A stretch of 64,000 nt of DNA, taken from positions 1-64,000 of the forward strand of contig CP018226.1 in NCBI GenBank assembly GCA_016865015.1, read 5' to 3'. Position 1 is the stretch's first letter. Every line of letters starts with the position of its first letter. Source of the stretch: Rhizobiales bacterium IMCC20636 (lineage in GTDB: Bacteria; Pseudomonadota; Alphaproteobacteria; Rhizobiales; GCA-2746425). The position numbers were made by a program, and so were the translations under genes. The notes below the pieces were generated by a model. It did not search any database. It had not been told where the DNA came from and was given only the letters and a program-made list of their open reading frames with translations. Shown piece after piece: positions 29,414 to 37,154 of the stretch.

Positions 29414-30529
29414 CTAGCCTTGGGTGTCGATCGGATCGTTCAGTGGAAATTCGATGATATAGATCAGATTACCATTCTCGTGACAGTACTTCGCACGCCC
29501 CTGCACAGAGGCGGGTACAACTTTTTCCAGCAAAGCCTGGCTGAAATCCGGTTCGTCGGCCTCGTCCCCTTCCACAATGCCGTCCTTGTGCTCGGCAGTA
29601 TCGGGCATTTTCCAGGTAATTTCCAAAGCCGGTTTTCCGCCAATTGTGGTTTTTTCGGACCGGACGGTCACCAGGGCTTCATCCATCGCAAACGATGTTG
29701 CCCTGGTCGCTTTCATGACCAGTTCATGGAGCGCGAGGCCAAGGTGCATAGAGACATTTGGCGCAAGGCGTACATTGGCACCCTTGAACTCAATCTGCCG
29801 CGCATCGGGCAAATATCTCTCAACCTGGTCATGGAGCAGTTCCTGCAGCATGGCGCCCCGCCAGCTGGAATCCGTGATCAAATCCTGCGCCTGTGACAGC
29901 GCATGCAGCCGTCCCCTGAATTTCTCTGTAAAGCTGCCTATGGAGCCGCTGGTACGGGCGGTTTGTGATGCAAGGCTCTGAATGATCGCCAGCAGGTTCT
30001 TGGACCGGTGACTGACCTCGCGCAGCAGCGCTTTCGTGACGCGCTCAGCAGTTCTCTTTTCCGACAGATCAAGAACGCGGGTCAGGAGAACCGGCGCTCC
30101 CTCGGTCTTGATCATTTCAACTGTAAAATCCAGGCTGCGCTCATCGTCGGTAACGATTTCGGCCTGTTTGACGCCTTCTTCCGCAAGCGCGTCATCTTTC
30201 AGCGCTTTCAGCCGGTCGGCAATTTCGGGCCCGAATAATCCGACATCTGTCGGGTTGCCATCCGAAGGGATGTCGGCATCGTCGAACATATTGGCGATGT
30301 AGAGATAGTCGCGATTGGCGTTCTGGACCGTAATACACAATCCAGAGCGTTCCAACGCTGTCACCAGATAGCTCTGGATCTCTGTTCCATCCTGTCCCAT
30401 CCGCTGCCACGCACCCCGTTTCGACACAGTCTTGTCTCTTCCTGATTTTCTATGTTCCTGCTGACTCACCTGACCGGCCCTTTCTGCAAGATCATGTGGG
30501 CGCGGTGCATTAAAACCGTCAAACCCCAC
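29414..30529 (-). CDS. HWE/HisKA_2-type histidine kinase with degenerate ATP-binding domain
   Basis: 371-aa soluble protein: a PAS-like sensor region (about 50-155), a HisKA_2 dimerisation domain with His174 (SHRSKNLLAIIQSLAS), and a C-terminal domain where the N-box reads HELVMK (268-273): the metal-binding Asn is Lys273. The G-box (normally GFG) reads DFSQALLE. The protein may thus lack kinase activity and act as a phosphatase, phosphotransfer protein or scaffold for PhyR. Alternative start ATG 30400. It lies 3 bp past the DUF1328 stop on the same strand, so the two are probably co-transcribed. Confidence 0.82.
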   Translation of the reverse strand: MGFDGFNAPRPHDLAERAGQVSQQEHRKSGRDKTVSKRGAWQRMGQDGTEIQSYLVTALERSGLCITVQNANRDYLYIANMFDDADIPSDGNPTDVGLFGPEIADRLKALKDDALAEEGVKQAEIVTDDERSLDFTVEMIKTEGAPVLLTRVLDLSEKRTAERVTKALLREVSHRSKNLLAIIQSLASQTARTSGSIGSFTEKFRGRLHALSQAQDLITDSSWRGAMLQELLHDQVERYLPDARQIEFKGANVRLAPNVSMHLGLALHELVMKATRATSFAMDEALVTVRSEKTTIGGKPALEITWKMPDTAEHKDGIVEGDEADEPDFSQALLEKVVPASVQGRAKYCHENGNLIYIIEFPLNDPIDTQG

Positions 30530-30532
30530 ATG

Positions 30533-30700
30533 TCAGCGGGAGCGCCTTACAAATCCCATAACCAGCGAAACGATCAACGCCAGAAGGAAGATGTAAAACA
30601 GGATCTGTGCGATACCGGCATACGCACCGGCGATGCCCCCGAAACCTAAAACAGCGGAGGCCATGGCGATGATCAGAAAGACAATGGCATAATACAACAT
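30533..30700 (-). CDS. DUF1328-family small membrane protein
   Basis: 55 aa from ATG 30700 ([20 protein letters not shown]), with two hydrophobic segments and a basic tail FVRRSR, matching the usual DUF1328 length of about 54 aa. A longer frame to 30736 adds residues not typical of the family. Such proteins are recurrent general-stress targets in Hyphomicrobiales, and an EcfG-like promoter lies 32-56 bp upstream. Molecular function is unknown. Confidence 0.85.
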   Translation of the reverse strand: MLYYAIVFLIIAMASAVLGFGGIAGAYAGIAQILFYIFLLALIVSLVMGFVRRSR

Positions 30701-30731
30701 ATGTTCTCTCCGATTAGAAGTGTGCTGAGAC

Positions 30732-30756
30732 AACATCCATTCTCCGATTTAGTTCC
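30732..30756 (-). promoter_or_regulatory. EcfG-type promoter upstream of DUF1328 gene
   Basis: Minus strand GGAAC (30756-30752), 16-bp spacer, TGTT (30735-30732). The -35 is perfect and the -10 has one mismatch to CGTT. The distance to the start codon (about 30 bp) is suitable. Confidence 0.6.
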
Positions 30757-30770
30757 AAAAAATCGACATT

Positions 30771-31565
30771 TCAGGCAGCCACATCGGCATTCTCGTCAAA
30801 AAACAGTGCCTGGCTGATCAGTGCCTTGACCATGATCGGGTTGAACGGCTTGGTGATCAGGAAGGCGGGCTCCGGCCGCTCACCGGTCAAAAGACGCTCG
30901 GGAAAGGCCGTTATGAAGATCACGGGAAGACTGACATCTTTCAGGATATCATTGACCGCATCAATGCCGGAACTTCCATCTGCGAGCTGAATATCGGCGA
31001 GAACCATTCCAGGTTTGGTGCTATGATAAAGATCAACCGCTTCATCACGGGTCCGCGCTATGCCGGTAACGGTGTGGCCAAGTTCGGTCACAATCTGCTC
31101 GATATCCATGGCGATCAGAGGCTCATCCTCAATGATCATGATGCTTGTTGCGATCTGATGCGAAATCTCTTCCGACGCCGTTTCCAGAAATTCCTCGAAT
31201 TCGTCCTTGCTGACATCCAGGATGAAAGCTGCATCATCATCAGAGAATTCTTCGACCGCTGTCAGCAGAAATGCCTGACGGGGCATTGCAGGTATGGCCG
31301 CCAGATTGCTTGCTGCTCTGCGCTCCCATGAAAAAGGCGATGGTTTTGAATCAAGTTCCACTGTGAGGGAACCAAAGGTAGAGCAGAAGAGTTTGTACAG
31401 TGAACGCCGGTCGTCACCTGTATCCGGGAACATGCTTACATCAGCGATCAAAGCCTCCAACGTCGCTGCGACATAAGCGTCGCCAGATTTTTGAGAGCCA
31501 GTAAAAGCTCTCGCATATCGCCGCAGCAACGGCAGATAAGGTGCGATCCGTGTGGACAGTGACAT
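30771..31565 (-). CDS. phyR: General stress response regulator PhyR
   Basis: 264 aa: an N-terminal sigma-like domain (residues about 1-130; RQAFLLTAVEEFSDDDAAFI mimics sigma region 4) and a C-terminal receiver (about 142-258) with acidic pair ED in IIEDEPL, phospho-acceptor Asp191 (VLADIQL) and Lys239 (ITKPF). When phosphorylated, PhyR binds NepR and frees EcfG. It is divergent from nepR-ecfG, and both sides carry perfect EcfG promoters, giving positive feedback. All key residues are present. Confidence 0.95.
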   Translation of the reverse strand: MSLSTRIAPYLPLLRRYARAFTGSQKSGDAYVAATLEALIADVSMFPDTGDDRRSLYKLFCSTFGSLTVELDSKPSPFSWERRAASNLAAIPAMPRQAFLLTAVEEFSDDDAAFILDVSKDEFEEFLETASEEISHQIATSIMIIEDEPLIAMDIEQIVTELGHTVTGIARTRDEAVDLYHSTKPGMVLADIQLADGSSGIDAVNDILKDVSLPVIFITAFPERLLTGERPEPAFLITKPFNPIMVKALISQALFFDENADVAA

Positions 31566-31609
31566 TTGGGCTCTCTCCTTGAGGGTGTTTTGCGTGTAAG
31601 ATGTCTACA

Positions 31610-31634
31610 AACGTTGCAGGTGGAAAAAAGTTCC
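31610..31634 (-). promoter_or_regulatory. EcfG promoter of phyR
   Basis: Minus strand GGAAC (31634-31630), 16-bp spacer, CGTT (31613-31610): exact match to the alphaproteobacterial GSR consensus. The -10 is 45 bp before the phyR start codon. Confidence 0.85.
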
Positions 31635-31643
31635 GAAAAATAT

Positions 31644-31668
31644 GGAACTTTTTTTCAACAGCCACGTT
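31644..31668 (+). promoter_or_regulatory. EcfG promoter of nepR-ecfG
   Basis: Plus strand GGAAC (31644-31648), 16-bp spacer, CGTT (31665-31668): exact GSR consensus. It starts only 10 bp from the -35 of the divergent phyR promoter, so the two promoters are back to back. Confidence 0.85.
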
Positions 31669-31706
31669 AACATACGAAATTCAAGCAAACAGCGTGTAAA
31701 TTTTAA

Positions 31707-31901
31707 ATGGGTATTGATAAGAAAAAGCATCAAAGGGCCAAGGATATGAACAGCGGTATGGACCCACACAGCGAGATTTCGCGCAATTTGCGCGCCGTCT
31801 ATCAGGAAGTTGAGTCCGAAGAGATACCGGCACATTTTCTTGACCTGCTGGAGCAGCTCGACGCAGCAGAACGCTCGCAGAGCAAGAAGGACACCGAGTG
31901 A
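31707..31901 (+). CDS. nepR: Anti-sigma factor NepR
   Basis: 64 aa with the NepR core ISRNLRAVYQEVESEEIPAH, two predicted helices that clamp EcfG, then FLDLLEQLDAAE. In unstressed cells it sequesters EcfG; phosphorylated PhyR takes it away. Its TGA overlaps the GTG start of ecfG by 3 bp (GTGA), so the anti-sigma and sigma factors are translationally coupled. Length and position are typical. Confidence 0.93.
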   Translation: MGIDKKKHQRAKDMNSGMDPHSEISRNLRAVYQEVESEEIPAHFLDLLEQLDAAERSQSKKDTE

Positions 31902-32461
31902 CACAGGTGAATGAACGTCCCGACAGCTTCAAGCGAGAGCTTTTGCAGGCGCTTCCCAGCCTGCGCGCCTTCGCGATGTCCCTGATCGGCAACCCTCATA
32001 ATGCTGATGATCTTGTGCAGGACACAATCATGAAAGCCTGGGCCAAACAGAGTTCGTTCGAGATGGGAACGAACATGAAGGCCTGGTTGTTCACAATCCT
32101 GCGCAACAATTTTTACAGCAAGATGCGGACGCGCGGGCGCGAAATTCAGGACACAGATGGTCTGTTCACTGAGCGCCTCTCGGTTCATCCGGAGCAGCAT
32201 GGCGCTCTTGATTTGAAGGACTTTCGCAAGGCTCTCGACACGTTGCCAGACGATCAGAGAGAAGCTATCGTTCTTGTCGGTGCATCGGGTTTTTCCTATG
32301 AGGAAGCTGCAGACATCTGCGAGTGTGCGGTGGGCACAATCAAGAGCCGCGTCAGTCGTGCACGCAATTCGCTGCAGGTCCTGCTGAAAATTGAAAGCGA
32401 ATCCGACTACGGACCAGATGCAGTTTCAATTTCCCAGATCAGCAGTTCGGCGGTGAAGTAA
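31898..32461 (+). CDS. ecfG: General stress ECF sigma factor EcfG
   Basis: 187-aa ECF sigma factor of the EcfG (ECF15) group. Region 2 is visible in LPSLRAFAMSLIGNPHNADD and DTIMKAWAKQSSFEMGTNMK, region 4 in LPDDQREAIVLVGASGFSYE and GTIKSRVSRARNSL. The start is GTG 31898 overlapping nepR. It recognises GGAAC-N16-CGTT, found at four exact and two near-exact sites in this window. The last 23 bp overlap the convergent receiver-like gene. Confidence 0.94.
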   Translation: MTQVNERPDSFKRELLQALPSLRAFAMSLIGNPHNADDLVQDTIMKAWAKQSSFEMGTNMKAWLFTILRNNFYSKMRTRGREIQDTDGLFTERLSVHPEQHGALDLKDFRKALDTLPDDQREAIVLVGASGFSYEEAADICECAVGTIKSRVSRARNSLQVLLKIESESDYGPDAVSISQISSSAVK

Positions 32462-32858
32462 ATCGGTCACACAGGCCATGGTTCGGCCCGGCCATGTGTG
32501 CCGGGTTGAACAGAGACATGACGATGGTCTCCAGAGTTTCGCTGTGAAACGGTTTCAAGACCACCGGAACACCCTCGTACCCAGGGATGCCCGACACATA
32601 GTCCCGGTCCGCGACAGAAAATATCAAATGGGATGCGGACCCGCGCACCAGATCCACATTCGCGTGAAAATCCAGTTGGCTTTCACAAAAATTCAACACT
32701 GCAAGATCGTATCGTTTCCGCCGGACAAGCTTTTTGGCGATCAACGGCGTTGCCACCGTGACAGCACATCCGAACGCATCGCCAAGTATCCGTTCCACAT
32801 CCATACCGATCAGGTATTGACTGTCTACAGCCAGCACCTTGAGGCGTTTCATGAGCAT
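32439..32858 (-). CDS. Stand-alone receiver-like protein lacking the phospho-acceptor Asp
   Basis: 139 aa with a receiver fold pattern: LKVLAVDSQYLIGMDVERIL at the N-terminus (one Asp of the acidic pair), then DLAVLNF where the expected phospho-acceptor Asp is Asn56, and VVLKPF with the conserved Lys102. It therefore probably works without phosphorylation, for example as a decoy or adaptor in the PhyR phosphorelay. Its 3' end overlaps the end of ecfG by 23 bp on the opposite strand. I know no named family for it. Confidence 0.75.
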   Translation of the reverse strand: MLMKRLKVLAVDSQYLIGMDVERILGDAFGCAVTVATPLIAKKLVRRKRYDLAVLNFCESQLDFHANVDLVRGSASHLIFSVADRDYVSGIPGYEGVPVVLKPFHSETLETIVMSLFNPAHMAGPNHGLCDRFTSPPNC

Positions 32859-32938
32859 GTATAATCACCTCCAATGGGCCAATTTCTAGACCGTTAGTCA
32901 GGCCGCGTCATTTAACTTTGACATAGAGCTGGATCACG

Positions 32939-32963
32939 GGAACAAAAAACGTTCACGGTCGTT
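32939..32963 (+). promoter_or_regulatory. EcfG promoter of the Crp/Fnr-type regulator gene
   Basis: GGAAC (32939-32943), 16-bp spacer, CGTT (32960-32963): exact GSR consensus, with the -10 ending 29 bp before the ATG at 32993. This puts the regulator downstream of EcfG. Confidence 0.8.
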
Positions 32964-32992
32964 GGTTTTGGACAGCACAGCAAAGGCGCGCA

Positions 32993-33748
32993 ATGGCAAG
33001 CAGGAAAAATGGAACCACAGCACGTACCCGATGCGAGCAATGCCCCTTGCGGGACTTCAAGCCATTCAGAGAGTTCAGCAGCGATGAATTGTCTTTCGTG
33101 TCCAATTTCAAAACCGGTGAATTGACAACAGATAGCGGTTCCACCGTGTTGGTGGAGGGCGCGCACAGTGCGCATCTCTACACGATTCTTGATGGCTGGG
33201 CGTTCCGCTACAAGATTCTGGAAGATGGACGTCGGCAAATCCTCAATTACGGGATGCCCGGCGACCTGCTTGGACTTCAGGGAAGCCTGATGGGGGAAAT
33301 GCAACATTCCGTCGAGGCGCTGACACCTCTGACATTGTGTGTTTTTGAACGCGACCGCATCACCGAACTGTTTGAGAACCAACCCACACTGGCCTATGAC
33401 GTGACGTGGATTGCGTCCAGGGAAGAAGCCATTCTGGACGAGCATCTGTTGAGCGTCGGACGACGTTCTGCGCTTGAGCGCGCGGCCTATCTGCTGGCAT
33501 TTCTTCAAAAGAAAGCACTGTCGGTCAATCTGGTTGGAGAAAATTCAGGCACACTCCCGATTACCCAGCAGCACGTCGCCGATACGCTTGGATTGTCGAT
33601 TGTTCATACCAATAAAACCCTGCGAAAACTGGCCAATCGTGATTTGATCCATTGGCTGGACCGGGGATGCGAAGTGATCGACGCGGATGGTCTGGCCGAA
33701 ATCGCCGATTGGGAATTTGAAGTATCAACCAATCGCCCCTTCATCTAG
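32993..33748 (+). CDS. Crp/Fnr-family transcriptional regulator
   Basis: 251 aa: an N-terminal CxxC (RCEQCPLR, Cys14 and Cys17), a cyclic-nucleotide-binding-like barrel (about 35-150, with GWAFRYKILEDGRRQILNY), and a C-terminal winged HTH (TQQHVADTLGLSIVHTNKTL). Two other cysteines exist, but the four-Cys cluster spacing of FNR is not seen, so an oxygen-sensing cluster is doubtful. A perfect EcfG promoter precedes it, making it a likely second-tier regulator of the stress response. Confidence 0.88.
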   Translation: MASRKNGTTARTRCEQCPLRDFKPFREFSSDELSFVSNFKTGELTTDSGSTVLVEGAHSAHLYTILDGWAFRYKILEDGRRQILNYGMPGDLLGLQGSLMGEMQHSVEALTPLTLCVFERDRITELFENQPTLAYDVTWIASREEAILDEHLLSVGRRSALERAAYLLAFLQKKALSVNLVGENSGTLPITQQHVADTLGLSIVHTNKTLRKLANRDLIHWLDRGCEVIDADGLAEIADWEFEVSTNRPFI

Positions 33749-33828
33749 TTGTGCGCGTCTCTTTGCTGTTGCAGTGACTGACAAAATGCTGAAAGATTTC
33801 AGCTAACCTCAACGCGCCCTGCATCGGT

Positions 33829-34950
33829 ATGCAAGCCGCGCGATACCGAAAGCGAGCGACCCGGCAGATGGCATTCTGGATCCTTCTCACGCTCGCTGGC
33901 CTTTGCCTGTTGACCAGTCTCCTGCCCCTCGTGCGGCAGCCCCACGGCATTTTCCGGGTGTTCGATTTCCCACGCATGCAGATCTTTGTTGTCTGTCTGC
34001 TCACTGGCGGTTTTGCGCTGGCTCTGGTTCCGTTTGGCAGCGAATTGCTGCTGATACTCGGGCTGCTGGGCTGCGCCCTGGTCATTCAACTCATTCATAT
34101 CTTGCGGTTTTCACCGATCTGGCCGCGCAGCGTGCGCAACTTTGCCGGCGCGTCCGGATCAGCACCGAAACTGCGCATGCTGGTGGCCAATGTGAAGCAG
34201 AGCAACACTGATTATCAGCGCCTGATTGATGTGGTGAAGCGCACGCAGCCCGACATCGCTCTGTTCATGGAGACCGATGCAAAATGGGCCAAGGCGCTTC
34301 AGCCGATTGCCGAAGATCTGGAAACCTGCATCGCGCACCCGCTCGACAACTCATACGGCATGGTTCTCTATTCGCGTTTGAAAATCCGCAAACAGCAGAT
34401 CCGGTTTCTGACCAATGAGGAAGTGCCCAGTTTCGACTGTGTTGTGGAACTGGATGATGGCACTGTTTTCCGACTGCTGACCGTCCATCCGGAGCCGCCT
34501 GTGGTACATGGTGACACAATTGGGCGCGATGCGGAGATTGCCAAAGTTGCCAAACTGGTGCGAGCAGAGGACGGAGCCGTCATCGTGACAGGTGATCTCA
34601 ATGATGTTGCCTGGTCACCGGGCACCCGTCGGTTTGTGCGGATTTCGCGCCTGCTCGATCCGCGCGAAGGCCGCGGCCCATATAATTCCTTTGATGCGCG
34701 GTATTTCTTCCTGCGCTGGCCGCTTGATCATATATTTCTGTCATCGCATTTTCAGGTGATTGCGATGAAACGGATGCCCTTTGTCGGATCAGATCATTTC
34801 CCAATGCTCTATGAACTGGCATTGCTGCCCGACGGCCAACCCTATCGCGAGCCAGAGCCCACCAGCAGCTCTGATATCGAGCAGGCCGACGATCTGGTTG
34901 AAACCGAAGAGGCGCGTGACAGGCGCCCGGTCGGGCATGACTGGGAATAA
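33829..34950 (+). CDS. Endonuclease/exonuclease/phosphatase-fold membrane protein
   Basis: 373 aa. Three N-terminal hydrophobic segments (MAFWILLTLAGLCLL, IFVVCLLTGGFALALV, LLLILGLLGCALVIQLI) are followed by an EEP-fold domain from LRMLVANVKQSNTDY onward, with ALFMETDAKW (catalytic Glu), VIVTGDLNDVAWSP (Asp, Asn) and VGSDHFPM (Asp-His). The combination resembles YafD-like proteins of unknown substrate. Met14 (33868) is an alternative start. It follows the Crp/Fnr gene by 80 bp and may share its transcript. Confidence 0.85.
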   Translation: MQAARYRKRATRQMAFWILLTLAGLCLLTSLLPLVRQPHGIFRVFDFPRMQIFVVCLLTGGFALALVPFGSELLLILGLLGCALVIQLIHILRFSPIWPRSVRNFAGASGSAPKLRMLVANVKQSNTDYQRLIDVVKRTQPDIALFMETDAKWAKALQPIAEDLETCIAHPLDNSYGMVLYSRLKIRKQQIRFLTNEEVPSFDCVVELDDGTVFRLLTVHPEPPVVHGDTIGRDAEIAKVAKLVRAEDGAVIVTGDLNDVAWSPGTRRFVRISRLLDPREGRGPYNSFDARYFFLRWPLDHIFLSSHFQVIAMKRMPFVGSDHFPMLYELALLPDGQPYREPEPTSSSDIEQADDLVETEEARDRRPVGHDWE

Positions 34951-34989
34951 GACGAGGACTGAAAGGGTGCAGTGGCGTCAGCGGAATGT

Positions 34990-36126
34990 TTACCGACGTC
35001 GTGAATTTTCAGTAGTAGCGTCGTCATCGGTCGCGGCAACTGGAGTGCTCTCTCCAGAGAGAAAGGCGTTGAAGCGCTCCAACCCTTCCACCCGCTCGCA
35101 CAGAACCTTGAATACGATGAGAAGCGGGACAGCGAGAAGCACCCCGATTGCGCCCCACATGAAGCCCCAAAAGGCGATTGACACCAGAATCACGACCGTA
35201 TTCAGAGAGAAACGTCGTCCGAGGACCAAGGGCGTTACAAACTGGCCTTCAATCACGGTGAGCAGCAGATAGGCTGCAGCCGGCACTATCGCCTGACCCA
35301 GCGTGTCGAAGGTAATGGCTGCCACTCCAAAGCTGGCAAGCACGCCGATCATGCCGCCAACATATGGCAGGAAATTCAGCAATGCGACCAGAACCACCCA
35401 GAGCAACGGAGATGGCATGTCCAGCACCATGAAGATCGATCCAACGATCAGACCCAGACCGACATTGATGATGGCGACGGTCAGCAGATATTTCGATACG
35501 TCATGCTCAATATCCTTGACCAGGGCGAGAACCCGCTTCTTTTCGCTCAAGCGCGGGAAAATCTGAATGGTTTTGCCAACGAACAGGTCTCGCGATACCA
35601 ACAGAAAGAAACTCAGGACGAACACCAGCACGGTGGTTGCAAAGATGGCAATCACATCGTCAGCCGCCCGGGTGATCAGCCCCGGTTGCTTCACGACAAC
35701 CTGTCTGGCCTCGGTGTCTTTTTCGGATTGGGTGATGTTCTCAACCTGCTCGCCAACACGGTTGATGGATTCTACCGGCGCTTTGATCGCGTTGAGACGG
35801 TCCTTTAACTGAGCCCCTATTTGTGGCGCATCATTGACCAGTTGCGCGAAGGGCGCGGCCAGGGTCAATGCGGCGGCGAACACGCCAAGACTGCACACCA
35901 CAACAAGCAAAGCTGCCGAAACGGTACTGGGGATCTTGATGTAGCGCAGCGCCTGAACCACCGGTCCAAGGGTCAGGGCGACGAACACCGCCACAACCAC
36001 GGGGATGAAAAATGCGCTGGCGAAATACAGCGTGGAACACACTGCAATCAGGGCAATGATCTTGACGGAAAATGGCGCAACCATCTTCTGTGCGCCGTCA
36101 TGACGCGGGTTTTGCGGTGTATCCAT
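34990..36126 (-). CDS. AI-2E family transporter (PerM-like)
   Basis: 378 aa from ATG 36126 (MDTPQNPRHDG); a longer frame to 36210 adds a Cys-rich leader that looks non-coding. About eight transmembrane segments in the AI-2E/PerM arrangement, with FLPYVGGMIGVLASFGVA and VIEGQFVTPLVLGRR as family signatures, and a central soluble stretch (about residues 85-140). The exported substrate is unknown in this family. A polar C-terminal tail ends ATTENSRRR. Confidence 0.88.
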   Translation of the reverse strand: MDTPQNPRHDGAQKMVAPFSVKIIALIAVCSTLYFASAFFIPVVVAVFVALTLGPVVQALRYIKIPSTVSAALLVVVCSLGVFAAALTLAAPFAQLVNDAPQIGAQLKDRLNAIKAPVESINRVGEQVENITQSEKDTEARQVVVKQPGLITRAADDVIAIFATTVLVFVLSFFLLVSRDLFVGKTIQIFPRLSEKKRVLALVKDIEHDVSKYLLTVAIINVGLGLIVGSIFMVLDMPSPLLWVVLVALLNFLPYVGGMIGVLASFGVAAITFDTLGQAIVPAAAYLLLTVIEGQFVTPLVLGRRFSLNTVVILVSIAFWGFMWGAIGVLLAVPLLIVFKVLCERVEGLERFNAFLSGESTPVAATDDDATTENSRRR

Positions 36127-36355
36127 CTGATCCAAAATTGAACTTTGCCCCCGAAAGGCGGTGCTTGCTTCCTTTGAACAGGTTGCCGCACGCGCCATAT
36201 GTTTATTCATTCAACAACGCAGTTGCCGCGGAAAGGTTGCCTGCTGCGCTGCATCTTTTATTCTTTCAAACAAAAACGCGGCAACAAAAGTCACCGCGAT
36301 TTTCGGGAAATGGCAGCGGGGTTGTTCTACCCGCCGATCTGCCATCAGAATTGCA

Positions 36356-36856
36356 TCAGGACGACAAAAGCGCGTTCAGCATCCAGATCGCTTTTTCATG
36401 AAAGGCGATCCGTGCTGTCAGCATGTCTTCCGTCACCACATCACCCGCATCACCGGCGCGCTGTGCCGCGTCACGGAATCGGCGTGCCACCTTTTCGTGG
36501 TCACTGACCAGGTTTTTCACCATGTTCTCTGTGGTTGGTATCTCCGCGCTTTCTTCCAGACCCGATAGACTGATCATCTCGGTGATGCTCGAAGGCGCAG
36601 GATATCCAAGGGCACGAATGCGCTCGGCGAGTTCATCGATGGCCGGGAACATGTTTTCATAATGTTCTTCGGTCAGCACATGAATGGAATGAAACAGCGG
36701 ACCAACCACATTCCAGTGATAGCCTTGTGTCTTGGCCATAAGAAGATAGCTGTCTGACAGGCAAGCGGACATGTCTGCTGCAACCATCTTGCGGTCATCA
36801 ATGCCGGTTTCCAAATCCTCAACACTGGGGCGCATGTTCAATACTTCACTGGTCAT
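36356..36856 (-). CDS. dps: Dps-family DNA-binding ferritin-like protein
   Basis: 166 aa from ATG 36856, preceded by GGAG at 8-11 bp; the ATG at 36877 lacks such a site. Dps forms dodecamers that oxidise ferrous iron with peroxide and protect DNA. Ferroxidase motifs are clear: LMAKTQGYHWNVVGPLFHSI, LTEEHYENMFPAIDELAERI. An exact EcfG promoter lies 115-139 bp upstream, so it is a general stress gene. Confidence 0.92.
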   Translation of the reverse strand: MTSEVLNMRPSVEDLETGIDDRKMVAADMSACLSDSYLLMAKTQGYHWNVVGPLFHSIHVLTEEHYENMFPAIDELAERIRALGYPAPSSITEMISLSGLEESAEIPTTENMVKNLVSDHEKVARRFRDAAQRAGDAGDVVTEDMLTARIAFHEKAIWMLNALLSS

Positions 36857-36970
36857 AAAAGACTCCATCACTGTCAAAGTTTACAATTTCAAGAGGACGC
36901 CAAACTTGGTCGGCTCAACACAGCGTCGGTATTGCCGCGACGGCCATCGTTTCGGCTTTCCTAGTTTTCA

Positions 36971-36995
36971 AACGCGGTGAAGCGAGCAAGGTTCC
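36971..36995 (-). promoter_or_regulatory. EcfG promoter of dps
   Basis: Minus strand GGAAC (36995-36991), 16-bp spacer, CGTT (36974-36971): exact GSR consensus. The leader to the dps start codon would be about 105 nt. Confidence 0.75.
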
Positions 36996-37154
36996 GAACT
37001 ATTTCCGTAAAACACATTCCAGCAGGAACGCCACAAACCCTGCGTCGGCTGGTCAAGGTCGTGACTCATGAATGCGATTCAAGGTTGCAGATATCGACGA
37101 TTTCTTAATTGTTTGGTTGTAGGACCTCTAAAGCTTCGGTGTGAAGGATCGATT

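Noticed and set aside
28715-29896. 393-codon plus-strand frame across both histidine kinases
   Set aside because: Antisense to two genes with clear domains; no recognisable motif.
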